Source: Oscillibacter sp. (lineage in GTDB: Bacteria; Bacillota; Clostridia; Oscillospirales; Oscillospiraceae). Taken from it: a stretch of 23,807 nt of DNA. Under the pieces are notes generated by a model that was not told where the DNA came from, made no database searches, and was given only the letters and a program-made list of their open reading frames with translations. Where the stretch lies: NCBI GenBank assembly GCA_003539495.1, contig DPPB01000042.1:43183-66989 (forward strand), in the 5' to 3' direction. Position numbers and translations under genes: made by a program. How positions within the stretch are numbered: the stretch's first letter is position 1; each line of letters opens with the position of its first letter. Shown here in pieces: positions 6,977 to 13,315 of the stretch.

Positions 6977-7261
6977 TTACCCCAGCAGCCGCGAAAAGAA
7001 GGAGCTCTTGCGCGCCGGCGCATCCTCAAAGTTCAGCCCATCGATGTGTCCCTCCACCAGCAGCTCCCCGCCGTCCAGGGACAGCTTCCCGATGTGCAGG
7101 TCCTCCCCGCTCACCACCAGCACCCCCGCCGCAGTGTGCATCACCACGCTCAGCTCGTCGAACCGCTCCACGTCCTCCACGCCGGTCACGGTCAGGCGTT
7201 CCCGCCCCGTCAGCTCAATGCGCTGGCTCAGCTCTGCCGCCTGCTTGAGTTCATATGCCAT
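6977..7261 (-). CDS. yabP: Sporulation protein YabP
   Basis: This 94-residue protein belongs to the YabP/YqfC family. It shows LTGRERLTVTGVEDVERFDE, a beta-rich middle (GVLVVSGEDLHIGKLSLDGG) and ELLVEGHIDGLNFED. YabP is a small sigma-E-dependent protein linked to spore coat or cortex morphogenesis. I start it at the ATG at 7261 because a GGAGG (7271-7275 on the minus strand) lies nine bases upstream. The longer frame starting at 7282 would put that site inside the coding region. A short inverted repeat (7275-7301) abuts this ribosome binding site. It is followed three bases later by yabQ. Confidence 0.92.
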   Translation of the reverse strand: MAYELKQAAELSQRIELTGRERLTVTGVEDVERFDELSVVMHTAAGVLVVSGEDLHIGKLSLDGGELLVEGHIDGLNFEDAPARKSSFFSRLLG

Positions 7262-7274
7262 AAAAACAGACCTC

Positions 7275-7301
7275 CCATACACCGTTTTTTTCAGTGTATG
7301 G
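7275..7301 (-). promoter_or_regulatory. Hairpin abutting the yabP ribosome binding site
   Basis: CCATACAC (7275-7282) pairs with GTGTATGG (7294-7301) around an 11-base loop. On the minus strand the last stem base is the first base of the GGAGG used by yabP. It has no T-run after it, so it is more likely a leader or mRNA-stability hairpin than a terminator. A regulatory role is inference. Confidence 0.45.
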
Positions 7302-7315
7302 AAAGTCCCTCTCCA

Positions 7316-7573
7316 TTATGACGGTTTGTCCGGCGAGATCTCCCGGTACATGGCGGCGGCGTCTGCCTTGCCGGCGTTTTCCTGCACGCTGAGCACCTCC
7401 ACCTGCAGCTCCCGCTGTCCCAGCCGGATGCAGATGCGGTCGCCTACCTTCACGTCGTAGCTGGCCCGCTGCACCCGCCCGTTCACCGATACCCGCTCGT
7501 TGTCGCAGGCCTCGTTGGCCACGGTGCGGCGCTTGATGAGCCGGGACACCTTCAAATACTTATCCAATCGCAT
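7316..7573 (-). CDS. rqcP: S4-domain RNA-binding protein RqcP (YabO)
   Basis: This 85-residue protein is mostly one S4 domain: MRLDKYLKVSRLIKRRTVANEAC, then VSVNGRVQRASYDVKVGDRICI. YabO/RqcP works with RqcH on stalled 50S subunits, helping alanine-tail addition to trapped nascent chains. It is a paralogue of Hsp15. GGAGGAG lies six bases before the start, directly after the T-run of the hup terminator. Transcription of this gene therefore needs read-through or a promoter that overlaps the end of hup. The yabO-yabP-yabQ-divIC-yabR order is conserved with Bacillus. Confidence 0.92.
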   Translation of the reverse strand: MRLDKYLKVSRLIKRRTVANEACDNERVSVNGRVQRASYDVKVGDRICIRLGQRELQVEVLSVQENAGKADAAAMYREISPDKPS

Positions 7574-7586
7574 ACGCTACTCCTCC

Positions 7587-7622
7587 AAAAAAAGCGGTGC
7601 CGGTGCAAAGGCACCGGCACCG
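7587..7622 (-). terminator. Strong Rho-independent terminator after hup
   Basis: A perfect 12-bp GC-rich stem, CGGTGCCGGTGC (7595-7606) with GCACCGGCACCG (7611-7622), has a 4-base loop. On the minus strand it is followed by C and seven T (A at 7587-7593). The T-run touches the rqcP ribosome binding site. Confidence 0.92.
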
Positions 7623-7638
7623 GGGATCTATGCAGAAA

Positions 7639-7914
7639 TTACTCCGCCACAGCGTCCTTCAGAGCCTTGCCGGCCTTGAAGGTGGGGTTCTTGCTGGCAG
7701 CGATCTCCATGGTCTCGCCGGTGCGGGGATTGCGGCCCATGTGAGCAGCCTTCTTCTTCACCTCGAAGGAGCCGAAGCCCACGATCTGCACCTTGTCCTC
7801 GGCCTTCAGGGCTTCGGTGATGGCGGCGATGGTAGCGGCAACGGCAGCCTCACTGTCCTTCTTGGACAGGCCGCTCTTCTCTGCAACAGCAGCGATCAGT
7901 TCAGTTTTGTTCAT
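7639..7914 (-). CDS. hup: HU-family nucleoid protein
   Basis: This 91-residue protein matches HU from end to end: MNKTELIAAVAEKSGLSKKDSE, a dimer core KVQIVGFGSFEVKKKAAHMGRNPRTGE with the GRNP(R/Q)TGE DNA-binding arm, and KNPTFKAGKALKDAV. HU dimers bend and compact DNA. A GGGAGGAATTCAAC leader gives a strong ribosome binding site. The 68-bp gap from mazG is relatively AT-rich and has a weak promoter candidate (TTGGAA, 18 bp, GATAAA). With the strong terminator behind it, hup is probably a highly expressed single-gene unit embedded in the yab cluster. Confidence 0.96.
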   Translation of the reverse strand: MNKTELIAAVAEKSGLSKKDSEAAVAATIAAITEALKAEDKVQIVGFGSFEVKKKAAHMGRNPRTGETMEIAASKNPTFKAGKALKDAVAE

Positions 7915-7982
7915 GTTGAATTCCTCCCATATTTTTATCCTTTTTGTTCATGCTATATTCCAAACGAAGACTCGTTTCAGAA

Positions 7983-8765
7983 TCATTTAGCCTGGTTCCA
8001 CAGCTGGGTCATTTCCTCCAGAGGCATATCCTCCAGAGTCCTTCCCTGCTCCCTTGCGCCGTCCTCCACGGCTCGGAACCGGTGAATAAATTTTTCGCAG
8101 GTGCCGGCCACGGCCTCCTCCGGGTCGATTCCGGCGAAGCGGCCCACCTTCACGGCGGCAAACAGCACGTCGCCCAGCTCCTCCTCCACGCCCCGGCCCG
8201 TTTCCACGGCCTGGCGCAGCTCCCGGACTTCCTCCTCCAGCTTTGAAAGCGCTCCGGAGATGTCCGGCCAATCAAAGCCCGCGTCCGCCGCCTTTTTCTG
8301 CAGCTTTTCCGCCCGCCACAGGCCCGGCAGACTCCGGGCCACGGCCTCCATAGCCTCGCCCGTGGTCGCCTGTCCCTTTTCCGCCCGCTTCAGCTGATCC
8401 CAGCTTATCAGCACGGATTCGGGGCTATCCTCGTGGGCACTCCCAAATACATGGGGATGGCGGTACAGCAGCTTTTTTACCACGCCGTCCACCACATCGT
8501 CCATGGTGAACCGGCCCCGGTCCTTTTCAATGTCTGCGTGGAATACCACCTGCATCATCACATCGCCCAGCTCCTCCTGCAGCAGCCCGGCGTCGTCCAG
8601 GTCGATGGCCTCGGCGGCCTCATACGCCTCCTCCAGCAGGCCCCGGCGGATGGACGCATGGGTCTGCACCTTGTCCCAGGGGCATCCCTCCGGGGAGCGG
8701 AGCAGCCGGATGATCTCCAGCAGGTCCTCGTAGCCATAGCGCGGCTTCCTCGTAAAATTTACCAT
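7983..8765 (-). CDS. mazG: Nucleoside triphosphate pyrophosphohydrolase MazG (YabN C-terminal type)
   Basis: This protein of about 260 residues has two MazG-type all-alpha halves. The first has CPWDKVQTHASIRRGLLEEAYEAAEAI and EELGDVMMQVVFHA, carrying the metal-binding EExxE/ExxD residues. The second has KLEEEVRELRQAV and VEEELGDVLFAAV. MazG hydrolyses (d)NTPs to monophosphates and is linked to removal of aberrant nucleotides and to ppGpp control. B. subtilis YabN adds an N-terminal methylase-like domain that is absent here. ATG at 8765 is preferred because AAAGGGG precedes it. An ATG at 8804 overlaps the flippase stop (ATGA) and would add 13 residues but has no ribosome binding site. Confidence 0.92.
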   Translation of the reverse strand: MVNFTRKPRYGYEDLLEIIRLLRSPEGCPWDKVQTHASIRRGLLEEAYEAAEAIDLDDAGLLQEELGDVMMQVVFHADIEKDRGRFTMDDVVDGVVKKLLYRHPHVFGSAHEDSPESVLISWDQLKRAEKGQATTGEAMEAVARSLPGLWRAEKLQKKAADAGFDWPDISGALSKLEEEVRELRQAVETGRGVEEELGDVLFAAVKVGRFAGIDPEEAVAGTCEKFIHRFRAVEDGAREQGRTLEDMPLEEMTQLWNQAK

Positions 8766-8800
8766 AGTTTCCCCTTTATTGCAATAGGAATTCGTATTTT

Positions 8801-10393
8801 TCATGACTTATATAGAAATTTTGCCAGTTTTTCGCCCTTTGGCAGCTGCAGGATCTCCTCCCGGCGCAGCACCTCCAGCGCCAGCACCAGCACGATGTAT
8901 ACCACCGCCGCCGCCAAAATAGCCAGCAGCGTAGCCGCCCCTGCACCCATGTGCCGGGACAGGAAGCCGTATCCGCACCAGGCGGTAGCCGCCATGGCGC
9001 CGGTGGATGCCAGCAGCTTTCCCGCCGCGCCCCCCAGGCGCAGCCGCCCGGGTATGGTCCCGGCAATGGCCGCCAGGTTCAGCCCCGCGATAATCGCATA
9101 GCACAGCAGTGTCCCAATGGGCGCCCCGTGGATAGAGATGGCCGGGTCTGTCACCAGCAGGTAGTTGGCGGCGATCTTCACGCCCCCGCCTATGAGCAGC
9201 GTCACCACCGGAATGCGCTCCTTGCCGTAGGCCTGCAATATCCCCGCCGTGGCGATCATCAGGCACACAAATACGGAAGCCAGGCCCAGAATGCGCAGAT
9301 GGAAGGCGGCTGCCTGCGCCGTCTGGGGCACCGCCGGGTACAGCAGCTGCAGGATGGGCCCCGCCAGCACCGACATGCCTACCCCCACCGGCAGCGCCAG
9401 CACCATGGCCAGCTTCAGAGCGGAGGCGGCATTTTTGGCCGCCGCCTCCTCACGGCCTGCGGCCATGGCCGCGCCGATGGATGGCACCAGGCTGATGCTC
9501 AGGGGATACATAAAGGAGGCCGGCAGGGCAAACAGAGTCATGCCGAAGGTGTATTCCCCGTAGAGGGACGTGGCAGCGGCTTCTGACAGGCCCAGAGAGC
9601 TTTGCAGCGTCCCCAGCACCAATGCCTGGTCCAGGAGGGTAATGAGGCTCATGCCCACAGAGCCCAGGGTCACCGGGATGCCGATCTCCAGCACCTGGCG
9701 CAGGATCTCCCGGCGGCTGTCCGGGATGTCCGCGCTCTTTTGCCCCCCATGGGAGCGCAGAAGCCACACCGCCAGCACCAGCAGGCTCACCGCCGCCCCG
9801 GCGGTGACGCCGGAGATAGCCCCGGCGGCGCACATATTGGGCGCTGCCGCCCGCCGGGTCAGCAGCCAGGCAGCCGTAAGGCCCACCAGCAGCTTGCCGG
9901 TGGATTCAATGATCTGGCTCACCGCCGTGGGGCGCATATCTCCCCGCCCCTGGGTATAGCCCCGGATGGCCGAGAGCATACACACGCAAAGCACCGCCGG
10001 AGCCAGCACCCGGATGGCCGGAGCCGCCTGACCGTCGTTCAGCAGCTCCGCCAGGGGCCCCGCAAACAGCAGCATCACACCGCAGCACACCACCCCCAGC
10101 AGGAAAAACACACCTGCCGTCACCCGGAAGATGCGCTTTCTCTGGTTCACTCGGCCCATGGCCTCCGCCCGGGACACCAGGCGGGAAAGGGCCAGGGGCA
10201 GCCCTGCCGTAGACACGATGAGCAGAAGGCTATATATGTTGTAAGCCACATAGAAATGGGCCATGCCGTCCTTATCCAGCAGGTTTCCCAGGGGGATCTT
10301 ATACACAGCCCCGATAACCTTGGTCGCGGCCACCGCCAGTGTCAGGACGGCAGCGCCCTCCATAAAGTTTTGCTTTCGCCGGGGCAAAGCCAT
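8801..10393 (-). CDS. SpoVB/YabM-like polysaccharide (lipid-linked precursor) flippase
   Basis: This 530-residue, very hydrophobic protein has about 14 membrane helices. It has the MOP/MATE-like signature of the SpoVB family: N-terminal GAAVLTLAVAATKVIGAVYKIPLGNLLD, then AHFYVAYNIYSLLLIVSTAGLPLALSRLVS, and a central IRGYTQGRGDMRPTAVSQIIE. SpoVB, YabM and MurJ relatives move undecaprenyl-linked sugars across the membrane, and SpoVB acts in spore cortex synthesis. Adjacency to mazG and the yab genes matches B. subtilis yabM; the substrate is not certain. GGAGGAGGG precedes the start. The gene lies 22 bp after hemZ and overlaps the alternative mazG start. Confidence 0.9.
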   Translation of the reverse strand: MALPRRKQNFMEGAAVLTLAVAATKVIGAVYKIPLGNLLDKDGMAHFYVAYNIYSLLLIVSTAGLPLALSRLVSRAEAMGRVNQRKRIFRVTAGVFFLLGVVCCGVMLLFAGPLAELLNDGQAAPAIRVLAPAVLCVCMLSAIRGYTQGRGDMRPTAVSQIIESTGKLLVGLTAAWLLTRRAAAPNMCAAGAISGVTAGAAVSLLVLAVWLLRSHGGQKSADIPDSRREILRQVLEIGIPVTLGSVGMSLITLLDQALVLGTLQSSLGLSEAAATSLYGEYTFGMTLFALPASFMYPLSISLVPSIGAAMAAGREEAAAKNAASALKLAMVLALPVGVGMSVLAGPILQLLYPAVPQTAQAAAFHLRILGLASVFVCLMIATAGILQAYGKERIPVVTLLIGGGVKIAANYLLVTDPAISIHGAPIGTLLCYAIIAGLNLAAIAGTIPGRLRLGGAAGKLLASTGAMAATAWCGYGFLSRHMGAGAATLLAILAAAVVYIVLVLALEVLRREEILQLPKGEKLAKFLYKS

Positions 10394-10415
10394 CCCTCCT
10401 CCCGGCCCTTGCGGA

Positions 10416-11894
10416 TTATTTCCTTATTGCGCGATAAAAGGCGGCGAAGCCCTCCAGGTTCTTCTGTATCTTCTCCGGGCGGGTAATGTATTCATTGGGG
10501 TACTTGGCGTGAAACACCCGCTCAATGCGCCCCGCCGCCGGGTCCACCATCTTAGTGGAGCCCCCGGCCCCCAGGGAGAGGATGCTGTGCAGCTCCTCCA
10601 TGATATAGATATTATACAGTCCCTCCGCGCTGCTTATGCACCAGCCGATGTTTTCAAAGCTGCCGGACATGTACTTCTGCCGGTAGAGGTAGTAGGGGTG
10701 AAAATTTGCCCCCCGCAGGGCAGAGATGGAATAGTCCAGCATCTGCCCCACCTCCTCCGCTGTGGGGATCTTCTGCCCCTCCAGCAGGATGCGGCTGCCC
10801 TTTTTCAGGGACAGGGTGTGCACGGTGATGTTGTCCGCCCCGAAGGACAGGCACTTATCCAGGGTCCGCCGGAAGCCCTCAGGGGTGTCTGCGGGCAGGC
10901 CCGCGATGAGATCCATGTTCACATGCCGAAAGCCCATGGACATAGCCAGGGCCATAGTCATTTCAATGTCCGCCGCCGTATGCCGGCGGCCAATGGCCCG
11001 GAGGACGCTGTCCTCCAGGGATTGCGGATTCACGCTGATGCGGTCGCAGCCGTGGTCTAAAAGCACCTGGAGCTTCTCCCGGTCGATGGTGTCCGGTCGC
11101 CCGGCCTCAATGCAGTATTCCGCGCAGCAGGACAGGTCAAAGCTCTGATTCAGATGGGTCAGGAGCCGATCCATCTGCCCGGCGGAGAGGGTAGTGGGCG
11201 TACCGCCGCCCATGTAAAAGCTCTTCACATTCAGCCCCAGATCCTTTACCATCTGTGCCGCTTGGGTGATCTCCCCCAGCAGCACCTCCAGATATGGCTC
11301 CATAAGAGCGAAGCTCTTTTCCACTGCCTGGGACACAAAGCTGCAATAGGCGCATCGGGTGGGGCAGAAGGGGATGCCGATGTAGAGGGAAATGTCCTCG
11401 GGCTTTAAGTCCGCCTTGGCCTTCAGGCCCGCCTGGGCCGCCTCGATGCACAGCTCTCGCCGGGTCTCGGAAACGGAATAGGTGTCCCGCAGCAGATGAT
11501 CCACCTGCCGGGGCGTCATTCCTTTTTCCAGGTAGCCCGCCGCCAGCTTGGCCGGGCGGATGCCCGTAAGGGCGCCCCAGGTAGGAGTCACTCCCGTGAC
11601 CTTTTGGGCCGCCTTGAAAAAGCTCAGCTTCACCGCCCGCTGGCGCAGGCGCTCCTTTTCATACTCGTCCGCAGCAGGGTCGATAATAACACGGGCTATG
11701 CCCTTTCCCCTGCTTCCGTTATAGTATATCTGTGTTACGGATGTAGTATATTGGCTGCCGCAGGACAGGGAGACGGCGGCCCAATTCTCCTCCCGGGCCG
11801 CCGGGTCATACACCGGGCGCTCCTGGGGAAAAAACGCCAACAGACTCTGCTCCACGGCGTACCGGGCATCGTGGCCCTTGAATATCAGCTTCAT
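10416..11894 (-). CDS. hemZ: Radical SAM coproporphyrinogen III oxidase-like protein HemZ
   Basis: This 492-residue protein has the radical SAM cluster motif CxxxCxxC at C177, C181 and C184 (IPFCPTRCAYCSF), GGGTPTTLS for SAM binding, and RISVNPQSLEDSVLRAIGRRHTAADI typical of HemN/HemZ/HemW. The N-terminal extension of about 165 residues and GALTGIRPAKL are features of the Gram-positive HemZ group. The family is annotated as oxygen-independent coproporphyrinogen dehydrogenase, but many HemN relatives (HemW) are haem chaperones, so the reaction is not proven. No other haem gene is in the window. The start overlaps the stop of the MBL hydrolase gene by four bases, suggesting coupled translation. 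Confidence 0.88.
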   Translation of the reverse strand: MKLIFKGHDARYAVEQSLLAFFPQERPVYDPAAREENWAAVSLSCGSQYTTSVTQIYYNGSRGKGIARVIIDPAADEYEKERLRQRAVKLSFFKAAQKVTGVTPTWGALTGIRPAKLAAGYLEKGMTPRQVDHLLRDTYSVSETRRELCIEAAQAGLKAKADLKPEDISLYIGIPFCPTRCAYCSFVSQAVEKSFALMEPYLEVLLGEITQAAQMVKDLGLNVKSFYMGGGTPTTLSAGQMDRLLTHLNQSFDLSCCAEYCIEAGRPDTIDREKLQVLLDHGCDRISVNPQSLEDSVLRAIGRRHTAADIEMTMALAMSMGFRHVNMDLIAGLPADTPEGFRRTLDKCLSFGADNITVHTLSLKKGSRILLEGQKIPTAEEVGQMLDYSISALRGANFHPYYLYRQKYMSGSFENIGWCISSAEGLYNIYIMEELHSILSLGAGGSTKMVDPAAGRIERVFHAKYPNEYITRPEKIQKNLEGFAAFYRAIRK

Positions 11895-12514
11895 CCCCGC
11901 AATCCCTGCTTCATATACGGATTCATCCGCCGCTCAAAGTCCAGATCGGTTGGCCGGTCGTGGCCGGGATAGACCGTGTACTGTCCGGGCAGCTGCGCCA
12001 GCCTTTTTAGGGAGCGGAGAATGTCCTCGTAGCTGCCGCCGGCAAAGTCTGTGCGGCCACAGCTGCCGTAAAACAGCGTGTCCCCGGAGAAAATCACGTC
12101 CCCCGCCACCAAGCACACGGAGCCCCGAGAGTGACCCGGTGTCTCCAGCACCCGGATGGTCAGACCGCCCAGCTTCAGGCAATCGCCCTCTCCGTAGTAC
12201 CGCTGGTTTTTCTCTGTGAGCCGGGGAAACAGCAGGTCAAAGCCGCCGGAAACCCGGTCGGTAACGTCGCTTTCGTGAATATACACCGGCAGGTCCGGCC
12301 ATCTCTCCAGCAGGTCCCGCACAGCGGTGCAATGGTCAAAATGGCCATGGGTCAGCAGGATCATAACGGGGGTGCAGCCGGTATTTTCAACAGCTTTTTC
12401 GATGCGCTCTGCCTCGTCGCCGGGATCGATAATGGCACAGACCTTCTCCTTCTCGTCCTGAAGGATATAGCAGTTGGTGCCAATGGGCCCTACGGCCAGG
12501 GAATCGATTTTCAT
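11891..12514 (-). CDS. Metallo-beta-lactamase fold hydrolase (glyoxalase II-like)
   Basis: This 207-residue protein has the full MBL metal-binding set: THGHFDH (HxHxDH, near residues 55-61), TPGHSRGSVC, FSGDTLF and the final PGHDRPT. The compact form without the C-terminal glyoxalase II domain, and the N-terminal GPIGTNCYIL, match the YqgX-like group of small hydroxyacylglutathione hydrolase-like proteins. A thioester or similar substrate is likely but cannot be named. An AAGGAG site lies before the start. The gene lies 12 bp after dtd and overlaps hemZ, so dtd-MBL-hemZ is probably one unit. The relA-dtd-MBL-hemZ order is often seen in Clostridia (from memory). Confidence 0.88.
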   Translation of the reverse strand: MKIDSLAVGPIGTNCYILQDEKEKVCAIIDPGDEAERIEKAVENTGCTPVMILLTHGHFDHCTAVRDLLERWPDLPVYIHESDVTDRVSGGFDLLFPRLTEKNQRYYGEGDCLKLGGLTIRVLETPGHSRGSVCLVAGDVIFSGDTLFYGSCGRTDFAGGSYEDILRSLKRLAQLPGQYTVYPGHDRPTDLDFERRMNPYMKQGLRG

Positions 12515-12526
12515 GACAATTTCTCC

Positions 12527-12973
12527 TTATAGCTGATCGGTGTCTACGATGAGGGTCACGGGGCCGTCGTTAACAGACTCCACCTCCATGGAAGCCCCAA
12601 ACTCGCCGGTCTCCACGTGAAAGCCCTTGTCCCGGCAGAGGGCAACGAACTTTTCATAGAGAGGCACGGCCAGCTCGGGCCGGGCGGCAGCCAGGAACTC
12701 CGGCCGGCGCCCCTTTTTGCAGTTGCCATACAGGGTGAACTGGGATACCACCAGAACCTGGCCGCCTACATCCTCCAGGCTGCGGTTCATCTTCTCGTTT
12801 TCATCTTCAAAAATACGCAGACCCATGAGCTTGTCCGCCAGCTTCACAGCCTGAGCCTCGGTGTCCTCGTGGGTGATGCCCAGGAGGATGAGAAAGCCCG
12901 GACCGATCCTTCCGATAACTTTTCCGTCTACGGTGACGGAGGCGCTTTTCACGCGGGTCAATACAGCACGCAT
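12527..12973 (-). CDS. dtd: D-aminoacyl-tRNA deacylase
   Basis: This 148-residue protein hydrolyses D-amino acids, and mis-acylated glycine, from tRNA. Both chirality-proofreading motifs are visible: SQFTLYG (near residues 96-102) and NDGPVTL near the C-terminus, which carries the Gly-cisPro. The N-terminus MRAVLTRVKSASVTVDG is typical. AAAAAGGAG lies upstream. The gene is downstream of relA, as in many Firmicutes, but here the two are separated by 342 bp of palindromic repeats. A 7-bp stem (13011-13017 with 13024-13030) lies about 40 bp upstream of the start. Confidence 0.95.
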   Translation of the reverse strand: MRAVLTRVKSASVTVDGKVIGRIGPGFLILLGITHEDTEAQAVKLADKLMGLRIFEDENEKMNRSLEDVGGQVLVVSQFTLYGNCKKGRRPEFLAAARPELAVPLYEKFVALCRDKGFHVETGEFGASMEVESVNDGPVTLIVDTDQL

Positions 12974-13027
12974 GGTAAATTTCTCCTTTTTATTTTATGT
13001 GAATTGGGAACGTCCTCGTTGGAGAGG

Positions 13028-13065
13028 ACGGATCGCCACGGGCGCGAAGCGCCCTGGCGATGACA
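13028..13065 (-). repeat. Palindromic repeat family A, copy 3 (variant centre)
   Basis: Read on the minus strand it begins TGTCATCGCCA and ends TGGCGATCCGT, matching the ends of the other A copies. The centre is different and forms a stem: ATCGCCA and GGGCGC pair with GCGCCC and TGGCGAT across 13032-13061, with one bulged base and a GAA/TTC loop. Confidence 0.75.
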
Positions 13066-13094
13066 GGTTCTTTTACAAGGGACGCGGTGGAAAC

Positions 13095-13121
13095 GGGCCG
13101 TCGGGGACGCCGGCCCCTACG
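13095..13121 (+). repeat. Palindromic repeat family B, copy 1
   Basis: A 27-bp element begins GGGCCG and ends CGGCCCCTACG. It shares those ends with 13228-13254, while the centre differs. GGGCCG pairs with CGGCCC. Confidence 0.75.
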
Positions 13122-13149
13122 GAGGTTACAGGGAGTGCGGTGGATGGGT

Positions 13150-13197
13150 ATTACGGATCGCCACACTGGTGACGTCGGTCACCGGTTCGCAATGACA
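13150..13197 (-). repeat. Palindromic repeat family A, copy 2
   Basis: A 48-bp element whose reverse complement matches 81-128 at 41 of 48 positions. The centre is a perfect inverted repeat GGTGAC-cgac-GTCACC when read on the minus strand. Confidence 0.8.
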
Positions 13198-13227
13198 GGG
13201 CACAAGGAATTTAAATCAAATTTGGGC

Positions 13228-13254
13228 GGGCCGATGCAGGCATCGGCCCCTACG
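13228..13254 (+). repeat. Palindromic repeat family B, copy 2
   Basis: A 27-bp element with the stem GGGCCGATG pairing with CATCGGCCC and the trailing CTACG. It is the same family as 13095-13121. The relA-dtd gap (12974-13315) holds these repeats and no convincing gene. Confidence 0.78.
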
Positions 13255-13315
13255 AATCATTTTGTGGGGCGGGCTGCAAAACCAGTTGGCAGAAAAATCG
13301 AAGATCTTTCGGCGT

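Noticed and set aside
7915..7982. hup promoter (TTGGAA, 18 bp, GATAAA).
   Set aside because: The -10 match is weak and the spacing is not ideal; mentioned under hup but not listed as a feature.
13028..13254. Possible CRISPR array, because repeats alternate with spacers of 28-30 bp.
   Set aside because: The repeats belong to two different palindromic families with variable centres, only two copies each, and there are no cas genes nearby.
13282..13315. Possible relA terminator: short stem CGAA/TTCG followed on the minus strand by ATTTTT.
   Set aside because: Only four base pairs; too weak to call.
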